From: Opitutus sp. GAS368
GTDB lineage: Bacteria > Verrucomicrobiota > Verrucomicrobiia > Opitutales > Opitutaceae
Reading direction: 5' to 3'
DNA: 36,672 bases
Assembly: GCA_945903545.1 (NCBI GenBank)
Contig: CAMDOO010000031.1
Span: 1-36,672 of the forward strand
Below the pieces are notes generated by a model. It had not been told where the DNA came from. It saw nothing but the letters and a program-made list of their open reading frames with translations, and searched no databases. A program made the position numbers and the translations under genes. Of the stretch, positions 6,648 through 14,669 are shown piece by piece (the stretch's first letter is position 1; every line of letters begins with the position of its first letter).

Positions 6648-7974
6648 TGCGGCGCAGGAGGAATGCGCCGGCCCCATCGTGGCCGCTTTCCCACGGGACG
6701 CTGATGATGCTCTTCTCCAGCTTGAACGGGCCGCCCGCCCGGCTGCCGAAGAACTCGCGCACCACGCGATCGTTCTCCTCCGGGTCGATGCTGCAGGTCG
6801 AGTAGACGAGCCGGCCGCCGGGAGCGACCAAATGGGCCGCCGCGTGGAGGAGCTCCAGCTGCTGCATGGCGTGCTTGCGGAAATCACCTTCCTGCAGGCG
6901 CCATTTCACATCGACCCGGTGGCGCATGACCCCGGTGTTCGAGCACGGCACATCGAGCAGCACCGCGGAGAACTCGGTCGGGAGCCGGTGCTCCCGCAGT
7001 TCATAGCCGGCCCCCTTGAGGAGGTCGCACTGGACCAGCGCGACCTCGACCCCATGGGCGCGGGCGAGGTTTTCCTTCAGGCGGGCGATGCGGGGACCCG
7101 CCAGGTCCATGGCCACGACCCGCCCGGCGGACGCGGCGTCCGGCGCGGAGCGATGGAGCACATCGGCGATCTGCAGGCTCTTGCCGCCCGGGGCGGCGCA
7201 GGCATCGAGCACCGTGTCACCGGCCTTGAGATCCAGTAATTCCACCGCAAACCGCGTCGCCGGGTCCTGCAGGTAGATCTTGCCGGCCTTCAGCAGCGGC
7301 TCGACGTCCGACCAACGCCCGGGGGGCACTTCATGGAAACCGGGCCACATCGTCGGCTTCAGCCAATCGGGCGGCGGACCCTCCGCCCGCCAGCGGGCGT
7401 AAACGGGCGCCGGCACCTGGTTCCACTCAAGCAGCGAGCGCGTCGCCGCCGCGCCGAAATTCCGGAGCCAGCGGTTCACGAGCCATTCCGGGTGGGAAAA
7501 CACCTCCGCGAGCGCCGCGGCGTCCGCCAGCTTGGGCAGGGGCTTAACCTCGGCGAGCCGGGCGGCGAGCTTGCGCACGACCGCGTTCACCATCCGGGCC
7601 TCGGCCGGGCTGGCCAGTTCCTTGGTCCGCTCCACGGCATGATGGACGATGCGGGCCACCAAGCCCTCCTCCTCGGGCGCGGGGCCGGCCTCCAGGAGCT
7701 CGAAACCGGCCAGCAGCAGCGCAGCCCGGGTCTCGAAGCGCGGCGCGTGCACCACGAGGCGCGTCACCTCGCCGTCGAGGCGGCCGAAGTGCCGGATCAC
7801 GCCGAAAACCAGGTGCTGGCAGCGCGCGCGCTCGGCGGTGGACATCCCCCGGGGCAGGGCCTGCAGCAGCTCGTCGACCCGTTCCCGACGGTCCAACCAG
7901 CGGCCCAGAAGCTTCGCGGCCTCGGTCCAGGCGCCTCCCGGAGGCGTGGTTTTGGCAAATCCACTCTTAGACAT
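6643..7974 (-). CDS. rsmB: 16S rRNA (cytosine-967-C5)-methyltransferase RsmB
   Basis: The 443-residue protein (from ATG 7974) has an N-terminal NusB-like helical domain (residues about 15-140) and a C-terminal SAM-dependent RNA m5C methyltransferase domain. The SAM-binding motif is DACAAPGGKS (257-266). The two cysteines of the family are present: DVPCSNTGVMRHR (C344) and YSTCSIDPEEN (C394). The NVK WR-like text after the first (VDVKWRL) and the final FLLRR agree with RsmB/Sun. It methylates C967 of 16S rRNA in the E. coli numbering. ATG 8004 would add ten residues; the 7974 start gives the sequence MSKSG and avoids encroaching on the greA promoter. It is divergent from greA with about 80 bp between the starts. 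The last codons lie in a repeat. Confidence 0.9.
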   Translation of the reverse strand: MSKSGFAKTTPPGGAWTEAAKLLGRWLDRRERVDELLQALPRGMSTAERARCQHLVFGVIRHFGRLDGEVTRLVVHAPRFETRAALLLAGFELLEAGPAPEEEGLVARIVHHAVERTKELASPAEARMVNAVVRKLAARLAEVKPLPKLADAAALAEVFSHPEWLVNRWLRNFGAAATRSLLEWNQVPAPVYARWRAEGPPPDWLKPTMWPGFHEVPPGRWSDVEPLLKAGKIYLQDPATRFAVELLDLKAGDTVLDACAAPGGKSLQIADVLHRSAPDAASAGRVVAMDLAGPRIARLKENLARAHGVEVALVQCDLLKGAGYELREHRLPTEFSAVLLDVPCSNTGVMRHRVDVKWRLQEGDFRKHAMQQLELLHAAAHLVAPGGRLVYSTCSIDPEENDRVVREFFGSRAGGPFKLEKSIISVPWESGHDGAGAFLLRRS

Positions 7975-8053
7975 CGGTACCCCCGACACACTGTTTGACA
8001 TCATTAGTCATTGTCCGCTCAACTCTCCCGTTCAGGCTCTTCCACACGCAATC

Positions 8054-9898
8054 ATGAATTCCGACGCAGTCTCCGCGCTCATCGCAAAAACCCCGTCCTT
8101 GAAGGCGGTCAAAGCCAAGCTGGAGGCGATGAAGCCCGGGAGCTACGTGGTCCACCAAAGCTGGGGCTTCGGCCAGATCAAGAAGTTCGACGAGGACACC
8201 CTCAAGCTCCACATCGACTTCAAGGGCAAGAAGGGCCACGCGATGGACCCCTCGTTCTGTGTCACCACCATGGAGGTGCTGCACGAGAAGCATTTGCTCG
8301 TCCGCAAGGAGACCGAGCCGAAGAAGATCGCCGAGCTGATCGAGGAGAACGCCGTGCAGCTCGTGGTCGAGGCCCTGCAGGCCTACCCGGGCAACGCCAC
8401 CAGCGCGATCGACCTCGAGATCACGCTCAACCAGGTGATCGGTGAGGAAAAATTCAAGAAGTGGTGGGCGGCAGCCCGCAAGGCCATCTCCAAGGATCCC
8501 CGCATCTCCGTTCCGGCCAAGAAGACCGAGATGTTCGTCCTCCGTGAGGTCCCCGTGTCGGCGCAGGACGAGATCGTCGAGCAGTTCGGCGGCACCCGCT
8601 CCGCCCGCCGCCGGATCGCGCTGGCCGAGGAACTCCTCGACGCCGCCGACAAGAAGAGCCCCAAGGCCGAGCTGACCGCCATCCTCACCGGCCTCGCCGA
8701 GGCCGTGAAGGACAGCAACCAGCTCACCCCCTCCGAGCGCCTCTACGGCGCCGCCGTGCGCGACGACCTTTCCAAGCTGCTCGGCGACGCCACCGTCTAC
8801 GAGCCGACCCAGGCCTCCCTCATCGGCAACATCCGCGACCTCACGGCCATCGCCGAGAAGATCCCGGTCCATTTCCAGCGCCGCTTCCTCGAGTTGGTCA
8901 AGGTGACCTACCCGATCGAGCACCGCGACCTCGGCTTCACCCTGCTCAAGAGCAGCCAGGGCAAGTTCACCACCGAGTGCATCAATTTCCTCGTCGAGAA
9001 CGGCCACTCCGACGAACTCGCCGCCACCCTCAAACGCTGGCAGACCGAGCAAAACCTCCGCGCCCCGGTCCTACTCTGGATCGTGAAGAACCGGCACTCG
9101 AAGAAGTTCGCCAAGCTGCTGAACGACCTCATCACCCCACGCCTGCTCCACGCCATCTTCTTCGCGATCGACTACGAGGCCCTCCAGGCCGCCAGCGCCC
9201 GCCGCATCCCGCTCGGCGACATCCTCAGCGAGGACACCGACCTGATCGCCGACCTGCTCTCCACGGCCGACCCCGAGACCGCGCGCGACCTCGCCAACAC
9301 CCTCATGCTCAACCAGGGCTTCGAGGAACTGACGAAGAAGTCCCTCCTCGCTCGCTTCATCAAGATCTTCCCCGGCATCCAGTCCCTCGTGGCCGCCGAC
9401 GCCGAGAGCAAGGAGGAGCTACTCCTCGTCTCCCGCGAGAGCTTCGAGCGCAAGCGCACCGAGTACGAAGCCATCGTCTCCAAGAAGATCCCCGAGAACT
9501 CCAAGGCCATCGCCACCGCCCGCGAACACGGCGACCTCAAGGAGAACTCCGAGTACAAGATGGCCAAGCAGGACCAGCAGGTCCTCATGGCCCAGAAGGG
9601 CCAACTCGAGAAGGAACTCGCCCGCGCCCGCATCAACGACTTCAAAGAAGCCAGCACCGACCAGGTCAGCGTCGGCACCGTCGTCGACGTCCGCGATCTC
9701 AAGGGTGGCAAGACCGCCCGCTACACCGTGCTCGGCGCCTGGGACAGCAATCCCGACAAGGGCGTCATCTCCTACAAGACCCCGCTCGGCCTCGCCCTCC
9801 TCGGCAAAAAGCCGGGCGACCAGGTGAAGGTGAAGATCGGCGGCTCGGAGGAGTCCTACGAGATCACCGGCCTCGCCCGGTACGTGGATTCGGTCTGA
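8054..9898 (+). CDS. greA: Transcript-cleavage factor GreA with long N-terminal extension
   Basis: The last 164 residues (from about 451) are a full GreA: a coiled-coil with the tip AREHGDLKENSEYKMA (D494 and E497 match the catalytic acidic pair), then an FKBP-like C-domain (VSVGTVVDVRDL, ISYKTPLGLALLGKKPGDQV). GreA rescues backtracked RNA polymerase by stimulating transcript cleavage. Residues 1-450 have no similarity I recognise, apart from a short SWGFGQIKKFD segment (residues about 36-46) that may be a small beta-barrel. The rest looks like helical repeats (many Leu/Glu/Lys heptads). Normal GreA is about 158 residues; Chlamydia also has a GreA of more than 700, so the extension may be a PVC trait. 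Start ATG 8054 is first in frame past the divergent promoter. Confidence 0.88.
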   Translation: MNSDAVSALIAKTPSLKAVKAKLEAMKPGSYVVHQSWGFGQIKKFDEDTLKLHIDFKGKKGHAMDPSFCVTTMEVLHEKHLLVRKETEPKKIAELIEENAVQLVVEALQAYPGNATSAIDLEITLNQVIGEEKFKKWWAAARKAISKDPRISVPAKKTEMFVLREVPVSAQDEIVEQFGGTRSARRRIALAEELLDAADKKSPKAELTAILTGLAEAVKDSNQLTPSERLYGAAVRDDLSKLLGDATVYEPTQASLIGNIRDLTAIAEKIPVHFQRRFLELVKVTYPIEHRDLGFTLLKSSQGKFTTECINFLVENGHSDELAATLKRWQTEQNLRAPVLLWIVKNRHSKKFAKLLNDLITPRLLHAIFFAIDYEALQAASARRIPLGDILSEDTDLIADLLSTADPETARDLANTLMLNQGFEELTKKSLLARFIKIFPGIQSLVAADAESKEELLLVSRESFERKRTEYEAIVSKKIPENSKAIATAREHGDLKENSEYKMAKQDQQVLMAQKGQLEKELARARINDFKEASTDQVSVGTVVDVRDLKGGKTARYTVLGAWDSNPDKGVISYKTPLGLALLGKKPGDQVKVKIGGSEESYEITGLARYVDSV

Positions 9899-9910
9899 GC
9901 CGGGCTAAAT

Positions 9911-9985
9911 CGTTCTCGTTCTCCTACTCGTTCTCGTTCTCCGATCTGAATCGGATTTGAGAGAACGAATAGGAGGGCGAGAACG
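9911..9985. repeat. GAACGAG-word inverted repeat after greA, possible terminator
   Basis: The left arm (9911-9935) iterates CGTTCTC with variations; the right arm (9961-9985) is its inverted copy with three mismatches in 25. In the centre a nested stem TCCGAT (9940-9945) pairs with ATCGGA (9950-9955) around CTGA. It starts 12 bp past the greA stop codon, so it may end the greA transcript, though there is no T-tract. Confidence 0.78.
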
Positions 9986-10047
9986 ACGATATCCCCGGCC
10001 CCCTCGGCCATTGCCTTTGGTCGCGGCCCTGGCTTCATCTGCCGCCC

Positions 10048-10980
10048 GTGAACCAATCGTGGGATATCCTCAAGGCGCTGTCCGATCCCACCCGCCTCCG
10101 TCTCCTCTCCCTGCTGCAGCGCGAGGAGCTGTCCGTCGCCGAGCTCCAGGAAGTCCTCGGCATGGCGCAGTCCCGCATTTCCTCCCAGCTCGCCCTGCTC
10201 CGGAAAGCCGGGCTGGTCAGCGACCGGCGCGACGGCAAGAAGGCCTTCTATTCCCCGCGGGCCGACCTGCCGCCCCGCTCCCTCGCGCTCGTCCGCAGCG
10301 CGGTCGAGTCCGTGGCCGCCCTGCCCATGGTCGAGAGCGACCGGGAGAACCTTGACCGGATCCTGCAGAAACGCCGGCGCGTCTCCGAGCAGTACTTCAA
10401 TCTCATCGCCGGCCGCCTCGGCCGGAAGCACTGCCCCGGCCGCTCGTGGGAGGCGATCGGCCACCTCGCTCTCCGCCTCGTGCCGGCGATTGCCGTGGCG
10501 GACCTCGGCGCCGGCGAGGGCCTGATCTCGCAGCTGCTGGCACGGCGCGCCCGCCAGGTGTGGTGCATCGACAACTCCCCCCGCATGGTCGAGGTCGGCA
10601 CTGAACTCGCGAAGAAGAACGGCCTCCACAACCTCGAGTACCGGCTCGGCGACATCGAGCAGGTGCCGCTGCCGGACGGGACCGTCGACCTCGCCATCCT
10701 CAGCCAGGCCCTCCACCACGCCCAGCACCCGCAACGCGCCGTCGACGAGGCATTCCGCATCCTGCGGCCGGGCGGCCAGCTGCTCCTGCTCGACCTCAAC
10801 GAGCACCGGTTCGAAAAGGCCCGCGAGCTCTACGCCGACGTCTGGCTCGGCTTCAAGGAGGGCTCCCTGCACGGTTTCCTCAAGCACGCCGGCTTCACCA
10901 AGGTCGAGGTCACAGCCGTCTCCCGCGAGGCCGCCCCGCCCCATTTCGAGACCCTGCTGGCCACCGGCGTGAAGGCGTAA
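10048..10980 (+). CDS. ArsR-family regulator fused to SAM-dependent methyltransferase
   Basis: Residues 1-70 are an ArsR/SmtB-type winged helix: LKALSDPTRLRLLSLLQ, then LSVAELQEVLGMAQSRISSQL and LLRKAGLVSDRRDGKKAFY. Residues about 115-310 are a class I methyltransferase with the glycine motif VADLGAGEGL (D152-G158), an acidic end of beta-2 (VWCID), and the later AILSQALHHAQHPQRAV and LRPGGQLLLLDL. The pairing is a known architecture; in other bacteria it has been seen near methionine-cycle genes, but none is visible here. No cysteine metal site of the ArsR type is evident, so the signal it senses is unknown. The start is GTG 10048; it stands alone, downstream of a repeat. Confidence 0.87.
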   Translation: MNQSWDILKALSDPTRLRLLSLLQREELSVAELQEVLGMAQSRISSQLALLRKAGLVSDRRDGKKAFYSPRADLPPRSLALVRSAVESVAALPMVESDRENLDRILQKRRRVSEQYFNLIAGRLGRKHCPGRSWEAIGHLALRLVPAIAVADLGAGEGLISQLLARRARQVWCIDNSPRMVEVGTELAKKNGLHNLEYRLGDIEQVPLPDGTVDLAILSQALHHAQHPQRAVDEAFRILRPGGQLLLLDLNEHRFEKARELYADVWLGFKEGSLHGFLKHAGFTKVEVTAVSREAAPPHFETLLATGVKA

Positions 10981-10996
10981 TCCAACCCGTTTTTCC

Positions 10997-11146
10997 CGCG
11001 AATAGACGCCCATGAACGCGAATTCCGGAGTCGATCTTCCCCATCCAACACCGGCTGGCTCGACCCCCTTTTTTTGGGCGCAGGCTTGCCGATCACGGCC
11101 TCCCGTCTTCGTTCGCGTGAATTCGCGGCCATTCGCGGTTAAAAAA
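10997..11146. repeat. Inverted pair of ATTCGCG-word repeats
   Basis: The left arm (10997-11024) reads CGCGAAT...GAACGCGAAT and the right arm (11111-11146) reads TTCGCGTGAATTCGCGGCC with a further ATTCGCGG and an A-tract. The arms pair imperfectly (first 8 exact, then about two thirds). About 85 bp of unrelated sequence lie between. The arms use the same words as the repeat at 98-127. The right arm ends about 50 bp before the next start codon. Confidence 0.65.
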
Positions 11147-11198
11147 TGCCTCGACCGATGCCCCTTGTGCTTTCGAGCAACCACCTGAAGCCCACCCC

Positions 11199-11831
11199 AT
11201 GAAACCTTTCCTCCCCGCCCTGCTCACCGGGCTGGTCCTGGCGTCCACCACCGTGTTTGGCGCCGCCGCCACGCCCAAGACCGCGGCTCCGGCCGCTCCG
11301 GTGATCCCCGCCACGCCCCGGGCCGAGACCATCGACCTGGAGTCCCGGGGCCGGATCGTGCTGGTCCTGCCGGCCGGCTGGACCGTCGTCCGCGAGGATC
11401 CCGACAACGCCCTCGACCTCACCCTCAAAGCCCCGTCCGGGGTGAACGCCATGGCGCGCTTCACCTTCGGCTTCCCGGCGGAAGGGAACTTCGAGACCGC
11501 CGCCGACGTCCGGACCCGGGCCACCGAGCTCGGCGAGGACCAGGTCGATTCTTCCGTCGAGAAGCGCGTCGTCCTGCAGACCTACAAGCTCCGCAGCGGC
11601 TACGGCTACTACAGCAGCTACACCGACCCGAAGCTGGTCGGGAAGAAACCCGTCCCCGGCGACTTCAAGTACATCACCGTCGGCGTGTTCCGGCCCGCCC
11701 CCGGGATCGTCGGGATTGTCTCGATCCTCTGCGATGACCTGGCCGGCCCCGAGTACAAGCAGCTGCAGCAGGTCGTCGAGACCCTTGAGCTCCTCGGCCC
11801 CGGCGGCGCCCGGCGCAAGACCGAGTTCTAA
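11199..11831 (+). CDS. Secreted protein of unknown function
   Basis: A 210-residue protein with a Sec signal peptide (KPFLPALLTGLVLASTTVFGAAA, cleavage near residue 23) followed by an Ala/Pro-rich linker to residue 45. The mature part (IDLESRGRIVLVLPAGWTVVRE, then LTLKAPSGVNAMARFTFGFP and a C-terminal LQQVVETLELL) has the alternating pattern of PsbP/DcrB-like alpha-beta domains, but I cannot confirm a family. A Tyr-rich GYGYYSSYTDP patch sits near residues 130-140. It is followed 70 bp later by another secreted protein on the same strand, and the two may form a small envelope pair. No Shine-Dalgarno is seen before the ATG. Confidence 0.7.
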   Translation: MKPFLPALLTGLVLASTTVFGAAATPKTAAPAAPVIPATPRAETIDLESRGRIVLVLPAGWTVVREDPDNALDLTLKAPSGVNAMARFTFGFPAEGNFETAADVRTRATELGEDQVDSSVEKRVVLQTYKLRSGYGYYSSYTDPKLVGKKPVPGDFKYITVGVFRPAPGIVGIVSILCDDLAGPEYKQLQQVVETLELLGPGGARRKTEF

Positions 11832-11901
11832 AAAACGGACCTTCCCCGTTGCCAATGCCGTTTCCCGGCGTCATTGCCGTGTGCGATACCCCCACCCGAC
11901 C

Positions 11902-12348
11902 ATGCATCCCCTCCGGCTCCTGGTGCTGTTTCTTTCCCTGTTTGCCGGCCTCCGCGCCGCCGACGCCATCCAGGTGGCCGGCGTGATCTCGATGGGCCCG
12001 GGCAAGACCATGGTGCGGCTCGTCAACGCCACGACCGGCTTCGCCTCCTGGGTCTCCGTCGGCGACACCTTTGCGGGCTACCGCGTGCAATCCTACAACG
12101 CGTCGCCCGACGGCAAGAGCGACTCCGTGACCCTCTCCGGCAACGGCGCCCCGCTCCGCCTCACCCTCGCGACCCCCAAGGTCCGCAGCACCAACGCCCG
12201 CGGCGGCAACGCCGCCACCCCGACACCGGCCAACGCCGCGCCGACCCCCTTCTTCAGCGAAGCAAACACGCCGATGGCGCCGGGCAATGCCGAGCCGGCC
12301 GTGAACCAGGCCGCCCCGCTGCCGCCCCCGACTCCCCCGGGAAATTGA
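11902..12348 (+). CDS. Small secreted protein of unknown function
   Basis: A 148-residue product from ATG 11902. The N-terminus (HPLRLLVLFLSLFAGLRAADA) is a clear signal peptide of about 20 residues. Residues 22-70 (IQVAGVISMGPGKTMVRL, SWVSVGDTFAGYRVQSY) form a compact beta-rich unit resembling the small domain of PilP/GspC-type periplasmic proteins; this is a resemblance only. The last 60 residues are Ala/Pro/Asn-rich and end in PPPTPPGN, probably disordered. It lies 70 bp after the other secreted gene and is probably cotranscribed. The frame extends upstream to 11716 but that would overlap the previous gene. Confidence 0.65.
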   Translation: MHPLRLLVLFLSLFAGLRAADAIQVAGVISMGPGKTMVRLVNATTGFASWVSVGDTFAGYRVQSYNASPDGKSDSVTLSGNGAPLRLTLATPKVRSTNARGGNAATPTPANAAPTPFFSEANTPMAPGNAEPAVNQAAPLPPPTPPGN

Positions 12349-12429
12349 TCGGCCCGGCAGGGCGCGTCACTTTCGCCTCCGCTTGGGCCGGGATGGGCTG
12401 TGACCGCCGAGATTCTTCTGCTGATTCCG

Positions 12430-12479
12430 GGTAGGGCTGGCTCGACGAGCCGGCCGCGATCGTTCGAGGCCGCCCTACC
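12430..12479. terminator. GGTAGGG-type palindrome between convergent genes
   Basis: Outer arms GGTAGGGCTGGC (12430-12441) and GCCGCCCTACC (12469-12479) pair with one bulge. An inner stem GGCTC/GAGCC is seen at 12439-12451. It lies between the convergent ends of the secreted gene and ptsI and could terminate both. There is no T-tract. Confidence 0.6.
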
Positions 12480-12515
12480 TCCTCCGGCCAAGGCGGAATC
12501 CAACGGAGTCCGCCC

Positions 12516-14285
12516 TCAATCCACCTTGATCCGCGCCCGGTAGAAGGCGTCGCACTTCGCGTAGATTTCCTTTGGCGACGTCAAAGTCAGCGCCTCGTTG
12601 GCCAGCGCCACGGCGTCGGCCATGGTCATGGCGCGGACCAGATAACGCACCGCCGGGATCAGCGGCGGGGTCATGCTCAGGGCATCGATCCCCAGACCGA
12701 GCAGAAGTGGCGCAAACACCGGGTCGCCGGCCATTTCACCGCACACACTCACCGGGATGTTCCGCGCATGCGACACGTCGATCAGGGCCCGCAGGGTGCG
12801 GATCACCGCGGGGTGGCTCGGCTCGTAGAGGTGCGCGATCCGGTCGTTCACCCGGTCGATCGCCAGCAGGTACTGGATCAGGTCGTTGGTGCCCACGCTG
12901 AAGAAACTGCAATGGTTCGCGAGGATGTCGGCCGTCATGGCCGCGCTGGGGATCTCGATCATCGCGCCCACCGCGAGCTGCTCGTCGAATTTCTCGCCCC
13001 GGCCGCGCAGCTCGGTCTTGCACTCCTCGAGCACCGCGTTGGCCTTCGCCAGCTCCTCGCTGCCGCTGATCATCGGGTACATCACCTGCACCCGGCCGTG
13101 GCTGCTCGCCCGCAGGATCGCCCGGAGCTGGTCCTTGAAGATGTCCGTGTGCTCGAGGCAGAACCGGATCGCCCGGAAACCCATGAACGGATTCTCTTCC
13201 TTGCCGAAGAGGTGCGCGCTCGCCGCCATCGGCTTGTCGCCGCCCAGGTCGAGCGTGCGGATCACCACCGGGTTGGGCGCGATTCCCGCCGCGATCGCCC
13301 GGTAGGCCTCGAACTGCGCTTCCTCGGTCGGCATTTTTTCCTCGTTGAGATACAGGTACTCGGTGCGGAACAGCCCCACGCCCTCGGCGGAGTACTCCTT
13401 CACGAGGGCAACCTCGTCGACCTTCTCGATGTTGGCCATCAACCGCACATTCACGCCGTCGAGCGTCACCGCCGGCTGGCGGTTGGCCTCCATCAGGCGG
13501 GCCTGCAGCGTCTCCTTCGCCCGGCGGATCTGGCCGTAGCGGAAGAGGGTCGATTCCGAGGGGTTGATGATGACCACCCCGTCGTAGCCGTCGACGATCA
13601 CCCAGTCGCCGTCATTGACCCGCTGCGTGAGGTCGCGCACGCCCACGACCGCCGGGATCTTCATCGACCGGGCCACGATCACCGCGTGGCTCGTCTTGCT
13701 CCCGGAATCGGTCACCATGCCCAAGGCCTGGCTGCGGTCGATCCCGGCCGAGTCCGAGGGCGTGATGTCCCGGGCGAAGATGATGCGTTTCTCGGCCAGC
13801 TGGCTGAGATTCCGCGCGGCCTGGCCGAGCAGGTTCCGGAGCATGCGCTGCGCGACGTCGCGGATGTCGCTCGCCCGCTCCCGCAGGTACTCGTCGTCGA
13901 TCTCGTCGAACGCCTTGATGTAGCGCGCCGAGATCCGGTTGAAGCAGGTCTCGATATTGTGATGCGTCGCCTCGAAGTCCCGGACCGTCTCGCCGATCAG
14001 GGCCTGGTCCTCGAGAACCATCAGATGGGCATCAAAGATGCGGGCCTCGTCGGGGCCGAGGTTCTTCTCCACCTGGCCCTGGATCTTCGAGATCTGCTGG
14101 CGGGTCTGCAGCAGCGCCTGCTCGAACCGCGCCACCTCGTCCTTCCGCTTTTCCGGCTCGACCACGTAGTCCGGCAACTCGACGTCGTTCTGGAGGTAGA
14201 GGAAAACCTGGCCAAAGGCGATGCCCTGCGAGGCGGCGATGCCTTGCACCAGCAGTTCCTGGCGGGCTCCGGGATTTTCAGGCAT
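12516..14285 (-). CDS. ptsI: PTS enzyme I (phosphoenolpyruvate-protein phosphotransferase)
   Basis: The product (589 residues from ATG 14285) is a full-length enzyme I: an N-terminal helical HPr-binding segment, then DSGSKTSHAVIVAR with the phosphohistidine H200, then a PEP-binding barrel with VGLFRTEYLY, DLGGDKP, GTNDLIQYLLAIDR and the active-site cysteine in VSVCGEMAGDP (C515). It autophosphorylates from PEP and passes the phosphate to HPr. No HPr or EII gene is in the window, so whether it drives sugar uptake or only regulation cannot be said. An upstream in-frame ATG at 14357 would add 24 residues rich in Ala/Gly/Ser that look non-conserved, so the internal ATG is preferred. It is divergent from the helicase gene. 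Confidence 0.9.
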   Translation of the reverse strand: MPENPGARQELLVQGIAASQGIAFGQVFLYLQNDVELPDYVVEPEKRKDEVARFEQALLQTRQQISKIQGQVEKNLGPDEARIFDAHLMVLEDQALIGETVRDFEATHHNIETCFNRISARYIKAFDEIDDEYLRERASDIRDVAQRMLRNLLGQAARNLSQLAEKRIIFARDITPSDSAGIDRSQALGMVTDSGSKTSHAVIVARSMKIPAVVGVRDLTQRVNDGDWVIVDGYDGVVIINPSESTLFRYGQIRRAKETLQARLMEANRQPAVTLDGVNVRLMANIEKVDEVALVKEYSAEGVGLFRTEYLYLNEEKMPTEEAQFEAYRAIAAGIAPNPVVIRTLDLGGDKPMAASAHLFGKEENPFMGFRAIRFCLEHTDIFKDQLRAILRASSHGRVQVMYPMISGSEELAKANAVLEECKTELRGRGEKFDEQLAVGAMIEIPSAAMTADILANHCSFFSVGTNDLIQYLLAIDRVNDRIAHLYEPSHPAVIRTLRALIDVSHARNIPVSVCGEMAGDPVFAPLLLGLGIDALSMTPPLIPAVRYLVRAMTMADAVALANEALTLTSPKEIYAKCDAFYRARIKVD

Positions 14286-14413
14286 GAAGAGGCGCGGCTC
14301 GAACGATGGGGCAACCGCGGCGGCGGACGATAACCCGCCGGCTCCGGGCAGCGTCAATGCGGATCTGCGTTTTCGCCGTCACGGATCGGAAAAATCCCCG
14401 GAAACCCGAACCG

Positions 14414-14585
14414 ACCAAGGATTACACGGATGGCACAGATAAAACGATCTCCCGGCAGTTCGACAGGAGGTCGCTGAAGACATGGAGGATGCCCCGATCC
14501 TAACCTCCCTTTCCTCACTGCCCTCCTGTGAAAAGAGGCGCGGATGTCCGGGGTTCCAATCCGTGTCATCCGTGCAATCCGTGGT
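14414..14585. repeat. Inverted pair of ATCCGTG-word repeats in the ptsI-helicase gap
   Basis: This is the main content of the 384-bp gap 14286-14669. The left arm (14414-14440) and right arm (14559-14585) are inverted copies of 27 bases with four mismatches. Each arm repeats the word ATCCGTG (or its complement CACGGAT) three times with changing spacer letters. The 118 bp between the arms show no gene. Promoters for the two divergent genes must also lie in this gap but I could not pick them out. Confidence 0.75.
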
Positions 14586-14669
14586 TAAGCATCCTCCTGA
14601 TTTCGTTCCGGCCGCGAATTTCTTTGCGCCTGCCCCCCGATTTTGCGGCCATCGCGCCCCACCGCACCC

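Noticed and set aside
12768-14333. A 521-codon plus-strand open frame opposite ptsI
   Set aside because: Antisense shadow; enzyme I motifs fix the coding strand.
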